DNA of 64,000 nt from DAOUMF01 sp034408935. Its GTDB lineage: Bacteria; Chloroflexota; Dehalococcoidia; SM23-28-2; RBG-16-64-32. Each line of letters begins with the position of its first letter. Position 1 is the stretch's first letter. Under the pieces are notes generated by a model. It was not told the DNA's origin. It did not search any database and worked only from the letters and a program-made list of their open reading frames with translations. Positions 25,927-34,907 of the stretch are shown here, piece by piece. The stretch lies in assembly GCA_034408935.1 (NCBI GenBank), contig DAOUMV010000003.1, positions 62,001 through 126,000 on the forward strand, read 5' to 3'. The position numbers were made by a program, and so were the translations under genes.

Positions 25927-28835
25927 GCCACCTTCTCCACCTCCACTCGGATGACCCGGTCCACCTGCGCCTGCACCGCGTTCCAGCGCCAGTAGTTGAG
26001 ATGGCCATAGCCCCCGGCCAGGTGCAGCCACTTGATCATCCCCGGCGCCACGTTGTCATAGGGCTTCCAGCCGCGGTACTGGTACGGCTCAAAGGCGTGG
26101 AAGACGATGACCTGTCCGGGCCGCGTCGCCGAAGAGATCTTCGTGCGGATGAAGAATTCGTCGAAATCGTTGAAGACGCGCACCTCTTCGTCGTCGGCAA
26201 TGCCGCGGGCCTCTGCGTCCTTCGGGTTCATGATGACGACGGGATGCCCGCGGTGGGTGCGGAGCAGCGTCTCGTTGACCACCCAAATGGAGTGGATGCT
26301 CCAGCGCAGGTGGGCGCTGTTCATGACCAGGGGATAGTCACCGCCCATGGGCGGGGGCGGCTTGTGCACGGGCAGTTCTTCACCGGCCTCCAGGAACCAA
26401 TCGTGGTCGATGTAGAACTGGATGCGGCGCGCGAACGTGGGGTAGGGGATCTTCCGCTCCGTGTGCCAGCGGAGGGGAGAGATCGTCTCGCCCGGCTTGA
26501 TGTCGCTGGACACGTTCAGGCCCACGGCGTCGGCTCCCAGACCGGTGAAGCGGATAACGCCGCGCTTGCGCACCTCCTTGAGGTCCGTCTTCTCCGGGAG
26601 AGCGCCCACGCGCACGGTATCCTTCACCATCTCTTCGGCCAGCTTCTCATCGTCGCGCTCTTTGAACGCCCCATGCATCGTGTAGACGTCGTACACGTCA
26701 TCCAGGTGGTAGCGCCGGCCCCCGTCGTCCTCGTACTCCCCCATCTCGCGCTGCTTTGCCCGCTCTTGCAGCTTCTTCGCCAGCAGGGCGAAGGTCTCCC
26801 ACTCCGGTTTACATTCCCCGGGAGGCTGGACAGCCTTGTCCGTGAAGGTCAGGAAGTTGACGTGCATGGTTGGGAAGCGGAAGTCGGTCTTCTCGTAGAA
26901 CCCGGAGGCTGGCAGGACGATATCTGAGAAGTACGCGGTGGTGCTCATGCGCAGTTCGCACGACACGATGAGGTTCAGCTTGGGCCATACGTTGTTAAGG
27001 AGTTGCTTGAAGCCGCCACGAGTCCGTCTCAGCGTTGAGCCAGCGACCCCCAGGTACACTCGTGGTGGCTTGTCAGGGGCTGGCCGGACGAGGCCGTCCC
27101 ACCAGCCTTTGTCGATTGCCTCCTGCATGTATTCGTCGAAAGTCCGCTTCAGGGTCGGGTCGTTCCACTCTGGGCGGTTCCAGACCTCCTTGTACCCGGC
27201 GTGGTTGTACCAGTAGAAGGCTGGGGGAACCATCATCGGAGTGGCCGGCATGTTGGTCACGGTGCTGCCGTGCACCTCCTCGCGATCCGTTTCGATCGCG
27301 ATCATCTCCTCGCTCAAGGTGTCGTCCTCCTCCAGGAGGCGCTTCTCCACCTTGCGAGCCTCGCGGGCGAACTCAAGGAAGCCTTCCAGGCCGGGGCGGG
27401 TCTTGAGCAGGTGGCTCGTAAGGAGCTGGGCGCTGTTCCAGCCCCGCATGCCCGTGCCCTTGCGACCGAAGTTGCCGGTCAGAGCCATGAGCAGGGCCAT
27501 CGACCGCTCGATCAAGTCTCCGTGGTAGTACTTGCACGTGCTGAACCCCTGGAGCATGTGGACAGCCTTGGCGTCGGCCACCTTGCTGGCCAGCTTGCGT
27601 ATCAGGCCCGGACGAACGCCGGTGATCTCGGCCACCTTCTCCGGCGTGTAATCTCGCAGCCGCTCGCGCATGATCTCGAAGGCCGGGGTCACCCCTACAG
27701 TCGAGCCGTCCTTGAGGGTCGCGGTCGTCTGTCCGGACAGGGATGGGTCGGCGTCGCCAAGGTCCAAAGTGCCCCGCTGCGCTGGCACGATCTCGCCGGA
27801 CGCGTCCAGGAAATAGAGCTGGTCATCGCGCCCGTCCTCGTCTAGGTCGCTGGCGCGCAGATAGCGCCCGTCGTCCCCTCGCACCAGGAGCGGGAGGTCG
27901 GTCTGCTCCTTCACGAAGGGCTCGTCGACCTTCCCCTCCTCAACGATGATGCGGCACATCGCCAGGGCCAGGGCGCCGTCCGTCCCCGCTTGGATCGGCA
28001 CGTAAAGATCGGCATGGATGGACGAAGCGTTGTAGTCGGGCGCGATGGACACGATCTCCGTGCCGTGGTAGCGGGCTTCGTGGATGAAGTGCGCGGACGG
28101 AATGCGGCTGTAGACGGGATTCATGTGCCAGATGAGGATCAGATCGGCGTGATGCCAGTCATCCACCGACGAGACGAACTGGAACTTGCCGAACGTCTGG
28201 TAGATGCCGACGTTGTAGTCCGTGGTCAGTCCATTGGAGTCCAACGTCGTCCCGCCGATGAGCCTCATCAGACGCCAGGCTGGCTGAGGGCCGTTGACCA
28301 TGCCGCCTTCGCCGGACCCGAACTCGTAGATGATCGTCTCAGGACCGGACTCCTCGATAGCGTTCAGCATCGCGTCCGCGACCTCGGTCAAAGCCTCGTC
28401 CCAGGTGATGCGCTTCCATTTGCCCTCGCCCCGCTCGCCCACTCGCTTCAGGGGGTACTTGAGCCGCTCGGCCCCGTACATCACGCGGCTGAAGGATGAG
28501 CCCTTGTTGCAGCCTCGGGGGTTCATGTCCGGCACGCCGCTTTCGATGTGCGGATAGACGCCTGACTGCTCCTCGCGCCAGACGATGCCGTCCTTCGTGT
28601 AAACCCGGAAGGAGCAGCCTCCGGGGTAGCAGTCCACCAGGTGGGTGCCCCAGGTGACCTTGTCCCAGGTCCACTTCTTGCGATAGATGTCCTCCCAGCC
28701 GCTGTACTCGTAGTAGGTGTACACGACCTCCTCTTCTTGGGTGGACGCGAGACGGAAGCCCAGGCGGGTCAGAGTGAGGGCCACAGCAGCCCCGCCGGCC
28801 CCCTTCAGCAGCGTACGACGAGAGATCGGTCTCAT
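25923..28835 (-). CDS. Molybdopterin oxidoreductase alpha subunit with Tat signal (set 2)
   Basis: Residues 1-31 are a twin-arginine signal (ISRRTLLKGAGGAAVAL), so this alpha subunit should be exported folded. His65, Cys69, Cys74 and Cys109 give the H-x3-C-x4-C-x34-C cluster motif, and an aspartate in LTTDYNVGIY fills the molybdenum ligand position of type II DMSO reductases. The body matches the other alpha subunits along its whole length (TWDKVTWGTH, HLRWSIHSIW, MIKWLHLAGGYGHLNYWRW). Members include ethylbenzene, p-cymene, sterol C25 and dimethylsulfide dehydrogenases and selenate/chlorate reductases; which applies here is open. AAGGAG lies 13 bases before the ATG. Confidence 0.9.
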   Translation of the reverse strand: MRPISRRTLLKGAGGAAVALTLTRLGFRLASTQEEEVVYTYYEYSGWEDIYRKKWTWDKVTWGTHLVDCYPGGCSFRVYTKDGIVWREEQSGVYPHIESGVPDMNPRGCNKGSSFSRVMYGAERLKYPLKRVGERGEGKWKRITWDEALTEVADAMLNAIEESGPETIIYEFGSGEGGMVNGPQPAWRLMRLIGGTTLDSNGLTTDYNVGIYQTFGKFQFVSSVDDWHHADLILIWHMNPVYSRIPSAHFIHEARYHGTEIVSIAPDYNASSIHADLYVPIQAGTDGALALAMCRIIVEEGKVDEPFVKEQTDLPLLVRGDDGRYLRASDLDEDGRDDQLYFLDASGEIVPAQRGTLDLGDADPSLSGQTTATLKDGSTVGVTPAFEIMRERLRDYTPEKVAEITGVRPGLIRKLASKVADAKAVHMLQGFSTCKYYHGDLIERSMALLMALTGNFGRKGTGMRGWNSAQLLTSHLLKTRPGLEGFLEFAREARKVEKRLLEEDDTLSEEMIAIETDREEVHGSTVTNMPATPMMVPPAFYWYNHAGYKEVWNRPEWNDPTLKRTFDEYMQEAIDKGWWDGLVRPAPDKPPRVYLGVAGSTLRRTRGGFKQLLNNVWPKLNLIVSCELRMSTTAYFSDIVLPASGFYEKTDFRFPTMHVNFLTFTDKAVQPPGECKPEWETFALLAKKLQERAKQREMGEYEDDGGRRYHLDDVYDVYTMHGAFKERDDEKLAEEMVKDTVRVGALPEKTDLKEVRKRGVIRFTGLGADAVGLNVSSDIKPGETISPLRWHTERKIPYPTFARRIQFYIDHDWFLEAGEELPVHKPPPPMGGDYPLVMNSAHLRWSIHSIWVVNETLLRTHRGHPVVIMNPKDAEARGIADDEEVRVFNDFDEFFIRTKISSATRPGQVIVFHAFEPYQYRGWKPYDNVAPGMIKWLHLAGGYGHLNYWRWNAVQAQVDRVIRVEVEKVA

Positions 28836-28896
28836 AGCGTCACCACCGCTCCTTCATACCGCTCATGCCGCTAGCTCCGCCGTCAACCTCGACCTC

Positions 28897-29535
28897 CTAG
28901 CCGCTCCTCAGGGCGGAAGCCAGGTGGCCGCTCTCGGCTGTCAGGAAGCGCAGGACCAGGGCCATGAGGGAGCGGTAGAAGCGTTGAGGCCGCTGGCGCT
29001 GGGTCGCCGCCACGGCCGAGGGCCACCAGCCGTTCAGGTGGCGCTCCAGGAAGTCCCTCTGGGCCCGCAGGTAGGATTTCCTGTCGCCCCCGCTCTGCCG
29101 AGCCTGCGCTTCCTGGTGGGCCAGGTAGTGCATAAACTCCAGCTCCACCGTGACGTGGTCCGGCATGAGCCCCGGCGTGATCCGCAGGCCGAAGTAGTTG
29201 TAGAAGCGCACTAGCTCCTCCATGGTGCGCAGCCGGTCGCTGGCGTAGTGACCGCTGTAGAGGGGGCAGAGGGCGTGTCCCCGGGGCCCCACCTCAAACA
29301 GACGGATGAACTCGGACTGGAACGCCTCGTAGTCGCTCGTGGGCTGCCAGTCGCGGGAGGCGCCCATCGCCAAGCGGTAGGGCAGCCCCCCCAGGGCCTC
29401 CGCTATCTGATCATGGAGGCGGCCGCTGACGGTGTCCTGGTGGAATTCAGGCTGAGGGAAGGCGAGGGCGCGTGCCAGCAGCACATAGAGGCCGCTGCGG
29501 CTGACGGTGGCCGCAGCCTCGGAAGCTTGCTTCAC
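28897..29535 (-). CDS. TorD/NarJ-like molybdoenzyme chaperone (set 2)
   Basis: This helical 212-residue protein shows SGLYVLLARALAFPQPEF, FIRLFEVGPRGHALCPLYSG and VELEFMHYLAHQEAQA, the TorD/DmsD/NarJ pattern (the E-x(3)-F-M-H segment is diagnostic). Such chaperones hold the apo-alpha subunit until cofactor insertion and, for Tat substrates, proofread the signal. It lies between beta and alpha of set 2 on the same strand. Translation starts at GTG 29535 after AGAGG. It is a paralogue of the set 3 chaperone. Confidence 0.88.
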   Translation of the reverse strand: MKQASEAAATVSRSGLYVLLARALAFPQPEFHQDTVSGRLHDQIAEALGGLPYRLAMGASRDWQPTSDYEAFQSEFIRLFEVGPRGHALCPLYSGHYASDRLRTMEELVRFYNYFGLRITPGLMPDHVTVELEFMHYLAHQEAQARQSGGDRKSYLRAQRDFLERHLNGWWPSAVAATQRQRPQRFYRSLMALVLRFLTAESGHLASALRSG

Positions 29536-29584
29536 ATCGCCTCTTGGGCGGACTGTCGTGACCGTCGGGACGCCCCTTCCGCCG

Positions 29585-30652
29585 CTACTTCCATTGAATC
29601 TCCGCCGGGTCGCGATCGTACGGTTTGAACATATCCTTCCACCAGTAGGCGATGAGGGTGTCCATGAGCTCCGACTTGCCGCCCTCTCGCGTCTTGGCCA
29701 TCTCGGCTCTGAGGGTGTCCAGAGCGGTCCTGACCTTCAGGCCGAACAGGCTCTCGAGGTACTCTGTTGGGATGCGGGGTGTGCTCTCGTCGAAGCTGCC
29801 GTCCGCGTTGAGGAGGGCGGGGCCGATGGGCGGCAGATAGAAGACGTTGGGCTCCGTGCCGTACTCCGGGTGCAGGGGCAGCGCCACCTCCCACTTGCGT
29901 ACCAGGGTGGCCACTGGCCCCTTCTCGTCGTCGAGCATGCCGAACCAGACAGCGCGGCCCGGACACTGGCGGACGCAGGACGGGGCCACATTCTGCTCGA
30001 CGCGGGGGAAGCACATTATGCACTGCTGGCTGACGTTGCGGAGGAAGTTGAAGTAGACCTTCTTGTATGGACACGCTTCCAGGCAGAACTGGTAGCCGCG
30101 GCAGCGGCTTTCGTCGCGCAGGACGATGCCGTCCTGTTCGCGCTTGTACATGGCGCCGCGCGGGCATGCCTCCAGACAGGCCGGCTTGGTGCAGTGGTTG
30201 CAGAGGCGGGGCAGGTAGAAGTAGTAGGCGTTGGGGTACTCGCCGGCGCCCTGGTCCTCGTCCCAGTTGGGACCCCACTGGGGCTCCTCCCCCACGTGGT
30301 GGAGGAACACCGATTGCCCCTTGCCGCCGTAGAGCACCTCTTCATAGTTGAACTGCCAGCCGCCGCCCCACTCCGGGCGGGTGGGCCTGCGCCCGGGCTG
30401 CAGGACTCCGTCACGATAGCCCCCTCCCATAGTCTCGTAGTCTCGAGGGTGGCCGCGGCCGGGCTGCGTGTTGACGGTGCACCACCACTGGTAGTCCATC
30501 CCCTCGTCCCGGGTCCACAGCACCTTGCAGGCCACGGAGCAGGTCTGGCAGCCGATGCATTTGTTCAGGTCGAACACCATAGCGAGCTGCCCAGTGCCAT
30601 TCTTGCTTTGCGCCTTCCGAGTTCTACTTGTCTTGCGAGTCGTCTGCGCCAT
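29585..30652 (-). CDS. Four-cluster ferredoxin beta subunit (set 2)
   Basis: The 355-residue protein has the same four cysteine groups as the set 1 and 3 beta subunits: DLNKCIGCQTCSVACK, LCNHCTKPACLEACPRGA, RCRGYQFCLEACPYKK and QCIMCFPRVE...CVRQCPG. The tyrosine in CRGYQFC replaces the NarH tryptophan of the [3Fe-4S] site. A basic leader of about 20 residues (TTRKTSRTRKAQSK) precedes the first cluster. It carries no export signal and would leave the cell only by hitch-hiking with the Tat-targeted alpha. Two starts (GTG 30655, ATG 30652) are preceded by GAAGGAGG; ATG is favoured. Confidence 0.9.
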   Translation of the reverse strand: MAQTTRKTSRTRKAQSKNGTGQLAMVFDLNKCIGCQTCSVACKVLWTRDEGMDYQWWCTVNTQPGRGHPRDYETMGGGYRDGVLQPGRRPTRPEWGGGWQFNYEEVLYGGKGQSVFLHHVGEEPQWGPNWDEDQGAGEYPNAYYFYLPRLCNHCTKPACLEACPRGAMYKREQDGIVLRDESRCRGYQFCLEACPYKKVYFNFLRNVSQQCIMCFPRVEQNVAPSCVRQCPGRAVWFGMLDDEKGPVATLVRKWEVALPLHPEYGTEPNVFYLPPIGPALLNADGSFDESTPRIPTEYLESLFGLKVRTALDTLRAEMAKTREGGKSELMDTLIAYWWKDMFKPYDRDPAEIQWK

Positions 30653-30688
30653 CACCGGACCTCCTTCAGGTCGTTGGTCTTCGCCGTG

Positions 30689-31333
30689 CTAAGCGATTTC
30701 CAGATCTCGCCAATGCTTGGAGAATGACTTGAGGCCGCCGCGCTCCTGGCTGGCCCCCTCCCACACAGCGAAGGCCACCTTGGTGGACTGCTTGGGTGAG
30801 AGCTGGACGCTGTCCCCGTCGACGGCGAGGGGCCGCACCAGCACTACCTGCCAGCATCCGTCCGCCCATCGGGCGCGGGTCTGGGCGAGGCTCTTGGGGG
30901 TCTCCTGCACAGTGCCGGCGCCCTTAGCTAGCAGGTTCTGGCCCTCGCCTTCCGGCAGGTTGGCCCGCCAGTACCAGGCGTTGACGGGTGCCTTGGGACC
31001 GCCCATGCTCTCCAGCGGGGCGTCCTTTTTGAGCGGGAACAGGATCCCTGCTGCGTCGGGGAAGACGGAGCCGTCGCCGTGGTCCCTGTTCTCGGTCTCG
31101 TCCGCCCACTCGAGCCGGAAGGCGATATCCTTGCCGTTGTGGGCGGCCTGTACCTTCAGGAAGCGGACGGCCCCCACCGGTTTTCCGGCCCAGGCGGCGC
31201 GTACGTAGCGCGAGGACTGCTGGCTCAGGGGCGTGCCGGCCAAGCTGATCTCCTCGGCCGGCACCTTGGCCCACTGCTGGGCCGCGGGGTTGAGCAGGGT
31301 GCGGGTCGCCAGTTGTAGCTTCAGAGCTTTCAT
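30689..31333 (-). CDS. Ethylbenzene dehydrogenase-like heme b gamma subunit (set 2)
   Basis: The 214-residue protein matches the gamma subunit/heme-binding domain of ethylbenzene and dimethylsulfide dehydrogenases: VQAAHNGKDIAFRLEWAD, DAAGILFPL, NAWYWRANLPEGEGQ and VAFAVWEGASQERGG. In that family a methionine and a lysine ligate the heme; candidates are the Met in LESMGG and a late lysine. There is no signal peptide, unlike the periplasmic enzymes. ATG 31333 overlaps the stop of the set 3 alpha gene by four bases (ATGA), which links sets 3 and 2 into one operon. It is a paralogue of the set 3 gamma gene. Confidence 0.85.
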   Translation of the reverse strand: MKALKLQLATRTLLNPAAQQWAKVPAEEISLAGTPLSQQSSRYVRAAWAGKPVGAVRFLKVQAAHNGKDIAFRLEWADETENRDHGDGSVFPDAAGILFPLKKDAPLESMGGPKAPVNAWYWRANLPEGEGQNLLAKGAGTVQETPKSLAQTRARWADGCWQVVLVRPLAVDGDSVQLSPKQSTKVAFAVWEGASQERGGLKSFSKHWRDLEIA

Positions 31334-34161
31334 TGCGCCTTCCTCCCGTTGGCGTTGGCCACTTCTACCCGAATGGAGCGATCGATCTGTACTGGCTGCC
31401 ACTGGATGGGCCAGTACTTCAGATGTCCGTAACCGCCGGCCAGGTGCAGCCACTTGACCATCCCTGGCTCGACGTTCGCCTGATCTTTCCAGCCTCGGTG
31501 CATGTAGGGCTCCCAGCCGTTGTAGCAGATCACCTGGCCGGGCATAACCGAGGGCGACAGTTTGACAGGCAGCAGGAACTCGCCGAAGTCGTTGAACACG
31601 CGGGCTTCGTCCCCGTCGGCGAGGCCACGGGACGCCGCGTCCTCGGGGTTCATAGTCAGGTGGGGACGACCGCGGTGCGTCTCCAGCATGATGGGGCTGG
31701 TGCTGTTCATAGAATGGATGCTCCAGCGGTTGTGTCCGCTGGTGAGGAGGAAGGGATGGTCGCCGCCCATCTTGGGGTTGTCCTTATGCGCGGGCAACTC
31801 CTCGCCGGCCTCCAGGAACCAGTCGTGGTCGATGTAGAACTGGGCGCGACGCGTCAGGGTGGGGTAGGGGAACCCCTTCTCCACGTGCCAGCGGAAGGGA
31901 GCGAACGTCTCGTCCGGCCTGACGTCGGAGGCTTGGTTCAGCGAATAGGCGGCGACGCCGAGGTCGGTGAAGCGGACGTAGCCCTTCTCTCGCAGCGTCT
32001 CCAGAGTAGTGCCCTCCGGCAGCGTGCCCGAGATCGCCGTATCACGGACCCACTCATCGGCCACGTTGTCGGGCTCGCGGAACTTCTCGTCCACCACAAA
32101 CTGCGAGTAGAAATCCGCCAGCCGGTGGGTCAGACCGCGGCTGTCCGTGTATTCGATAAAGCCGCGAGCCTTGGCCCGCTCTTCGATCTTCTGGGCCAGT
32201 AGGCACCAGATCTCCCATTCTGGCTTCGTGTCACCTTGGGGTGGGGTCGCTGCTTCCGACAACGTCAGTTGCATGATGTGATGGGTGGGGATGTGAAACG
32301 TGGTCTTCTCGTAGTGGTGGGCCACGGGCAGGAAATAGTCCGAGAACAGGCCGGTGGTGCTCATGCGCAAGTCCACGGTCACGGTGCACCTGAGCTTGGG
32401 CCAGAAGTGAGCCAGGAGCTGATTCTGACCTCCTCGAGTGCGCCGTAGGTAATTGCCGCCGCACATGATGAAGACGCGCGGTGTCTTCTCCTGTGCGAGG
32501 CGCGAGACGCCTGCCCACCAGCCTTTGGATAGAGCTTCCTGCATGTACTCGTCCAGCGTGCGCTTCATGGCAGGATCGTTCCACTCGGCACGGTTCCAGC
32601 TCTCGCGAAAACCGCAGTGGAAGTACCACATGAACGCAGGTGGTATGGTGGTATCCATGCCGGCCATGGTGTGCAAGAACTCTACGGACGCCAGTTCATC
32701 CGTCATCGTCGGATCCTGCATCTTCAGCGCCTGCACCATCTGGTTGAGCATGCCCAGGATGCGGCCGGTCTCCTCCGGTCCGGCCTTCGTCTTCTGGCCG
32801 AAGATGAACTGGCCGTCGAACATCCCCACCGTCCAGTTGCGGATACCGGTGCCCTTCTTTCCCCAGTTGCCCGTGAGGGCGATGAGCAGGCACATCGCCC
32901 GCTCCATCAGGTCGCCGTGGTAGTACTTGCCGGCGTTCCAGCCGGTGAGTAGGTTGGTCTTCTTGCCTGTGGTCTTGCGGGCCAGGGCGCGGATAACCTC
33001 AGGGTTGATGCCGCAGATCGACGCGGCCTTCTCCGGGGTGTAGTCGTCTAGCCTCTGCCGGAGAAGCGCGAACACGGGGGTCGTCTTGACTGAAGTGCCG
33101 TCCTTCAGCTTGGCCTTGAATGTTCCCTCCAGGGCTGGGTTCAGCTTGCCCAGGGTGAGGGGGCCCCGTGGTGCCTCCGTCAGCCTCTTGGTCTTGCTGT
33201 CGTAGAAATAGAACTGATCCTCACGGCCACCGTCCTGGACGTCCCTGGCGCGCAGGAATCGGCGGTTGTCCAGGCGCACCAGCAGCGCGAGGTCCGTCTG
33301 CTCCTTCACAAAGGACGCCTCGTACAGCCGTTCGTCGATGATCGTCTTGCACATCGCCAGCGCGAGCGCCGCATCGGTGCCGGGGCGCACCGGCACGTGG
33401 TGGTCGGCGTGGACCGCCGAGGGACTGAAGTCAGGCGCGATTGTGATCACTTCGGCGCCCTTGTAGCGGGCCTCGGCGACGAAATGGTACCAGGGGATGG
33501 CGCCGTAAATGGGGTTGCGGTGCCAGATGAAGATGAGATCCGACTGGAACCAGTCGTCCACGCTGGAGACGGGATTGTACTTCCCGAAGGTGAGGTAAAT
33601 CCCCGGCGCGAAATCGTTGATCTCGCCCTGGGTGTCGGTGTTGAGGCCGCCGAGCTTGCTGATGAGAGGGCCCAGGGTGATGCCGCCCATCCAACCACCA
33701 TTTGACGTGTTGTGCTGGACGATCGACTCTGGGCCGTCCTCTTGGATGGCATCGATGATGGCGTCGGCGATCTCGCTGAGGGCTTGGTCCCAAGAGACGC
33801 GCTTCCACTTGCCCTGGCCGCGCTCCCCGGCTCGCTTGAGGGGATGGAGGACGCGGTCTTTGGCGTACAGCATCTGGCTCCACATGGCGCCCTTCTGACA
33901 CCCCATGGGGTTCATGTCGGGCACGCCCTGCTCTACCGTGGCGTATGTGCCGGCCTGTTCCTCCCGCCAGACCAGACCGTCCTTGACGTAGACCCGGAAG
34001 GGGCAATTGCCCGGATAGCAGGCGACGCAATGCGTGCCCCAGAACACGTCGTCCCAGCGCCACTGCTGGCGGTAGACATCCTCCAACGACTTGTAGTCAG
34101 CGGACTCCCCCTGAGGGGCTTGGGATTGGAGGGCCTTGAGATTCAGGCTAGCAGTGGACAC
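31330..34161 (-). CDS. Molybdopterin oxidoreductase alpha subunit, no Tat signal (set 3)
   Basis: The 943-residue protein has His44, Cys48, Cys53 and Cys88 as the NarG-like cluster motif and an aspartate in EINDFAPGIYLTFG as probable molybdenum ligand. The N-terminus (VSTASLNLKALQSQAPQGES, from GTG 34161) has no twin arginine and no hydrophobic core, so it is likely cytoplasmic like set 1 and unlike set 2. Shared late motifs include GHNRWSIHSMN and MVKWLHLAGGYGHLKYWPI. It is flanked by its chaperone upstream and, with a four-base overlap, the set 2 gamma gene downstream. The substrate is unknown. Confidence 0.9.
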   Translation of the reverse strand: MSTASLNLKALQSQAPQGESADYKSLEDVYRQQWRWDDVFWGTHCVACYPGNCPFRVYVKDGLVWREEQAGTYATVEQGVPDMNPMGCQKGAMWSQMLYAKDRVLHPLKRAGERGQGKWKRVSWDQALSEIADAIIDAIQEDGPESIVQHNTSNGGWMGGITLGPLISKLGGLNTDTQGEINDFAPGIYLTFGKYNPVSSVDDWFQSDLIFIWHRNPIYGAIPWYHFVAEARYKGAEVITIAPDFSPSAVHADHHVPVRPGTDAALALAMCKTIIDERLYEASFVKEQTDLALLVRLDNRRFLRARDVQDGGREDQFYFYDSKTKRLTEAPRGPLTLGKLNPALEGTFKAKLKDGTSVKTTPVFALLRQRLDDYTPEKAASICGINPEVIRALARKTTGKKTNLLTGWNAGKYYHGDLMERAMCLLIALTGNWGKKGTGIRNWTVGMFDGQFIFGQKTKAGPEETGRILGMLNQMVQALKMQDPTMTDELASVEFLHTMAGMDTTIPPAFMWYFHCGFRESWNRAEWNDPAMKRTLDEYMQEALSKGWWAGVSRLAQEKTPRVFIMCGGNYLRRTRGGQNQLLAHFWPKLRCTVTVDLRMSTTGLFSDYFLPVAHHYEKTTFHIPTHHIMQLTLSEAATPPQGDTKPEWEIWCLLAQKIEERAKARGFIEYTDSRGLTHRLADFYSQFVVDEKFREPDNVADEWVRDTAISGTLPEGTTLETLREKGYVRFTDLGVAAYSLNQASDVRPDETFAPFRWHVEKGFPYPTLTRRAQFYIDHDWFLEAGEELPAHKDNPKMGGDHPFLLTSGHNRWSIHSMNSTSPIMLETHRGRPHLTMNPEDAASRGLADGDEARVFNDFGEFLLPVKLSPSVMPGQVICYNGWEPYMHRGWKDQANVEPGMVKWLHLAGGYGHLKYWPIQWQPVQIDRSIRVEVANANGRKAQ

Positions 34162-34184
34162 GGTGTTGTTTCTCTGGGGTTAAC

Positions 34185-34907
34185 TCAGCGGACATTTAAT
34201 TTATCTCCGGAGGGGCCCTCCGCGTCAGTCGGGCAGAGACCCATTTGCTTGTCGGGCTTTCCCCCACCGGATTGCAGGGAACGCACGTCCCGGCGGCAGG
34301 CCTCCTCGGCCAGGCGGGCGAGCCACAGGTAGAGGCGGGGCGGGTCAAGTTGCTCCAGGCGGCGCCGGAGCCTGGGCAGCCAGAGGTTGAGGTGGCGAGC
34401 AAGGAAATCCCGCTGGGCGAGCCGGTATGGGAGGGCGTCGTCGCCAGCGTGCAGAGCGGCTGCCTCCTTGAACGCGAGGTAGTGCATGAACTCCAGCTCG
34501 GCGCACAGGTGATCGGGTAGGTCCCCCGCCTCGTGCCGCAGGCCGAAGTGCTCATAGAAGCGCACCAGCTCCTCCATGATCTTCGTGCGGCCGCTGCGGT
34601 GCGACCCCTCGTACAGGGGGCAGGGGGGGCGACCTGGGCCCACCTCGAACAGGCGAATGTACTCCTGTTGCAGCTCCTCGCGGGCGAGGGCCTCGTCGCC
34701 CCTCAGGTCGTCGTCGACGGGAAGGGGGAAGGGGAGCGCGGCCGCCGCGGCCGACAGCTCGTCCAGGAAGCGGCGGGAGGCGAAGCCCTCGTTCATCTCG
34801 GGTGAGGGGAAAGAGAAGGCCGTGGCGAGCCAGCGGTAAAGGGAGCTGCGGGCGGCCGCTGCCAGCTCGTCGCCGGTGCGTAGCCCATCCAGGCGGATCG
34901 CGGTCAT
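34185..34907 (-). CDS. TorD/NarJ-like molybdoenzyme chaperone (set 3)
   Basis: The protein of about 240 residues shows SSLYRWLATAFSFPSPEM, YIRLFEVGPGRPPCPLYEG and AELEFMHYLAFKEAAAL, the same pattern as the set 2 chaperone. It should guard and load cofactor into the set 3 alpha subunit encoded next. Start ATG 34907 overlaps the beta gene stop by four bases; an upstream frame to 34964 lies inside the beta gene and is not needed. The C-terminal tail (after about residue 210) is glycine and proline rich and includes a sequence that resembles repeats found elsewhere in the window. Confidence 0.88.
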   Translation of the reverse strand: MTAIRLDGLRTGDELAAAARSSLYRWLATAFSFPSPEMNEGFASRRFLDELSAAAAALPFPLPVDDDLRGDEALAREELQQEYIRLFEVGPGRPPCPLYEGSHRSGRTKIMEELVRFYEHFGLRHEAGDLPDHLCAELEFMHYLAFKEAAALHAGDDALPYRLAQRDFLARHLNLWLPRLRRRLEQLDPPRLYLWLARLAEEACRRDVRSLQSGGGKPDKQMGLCPTDAEGPSGDKLNVR

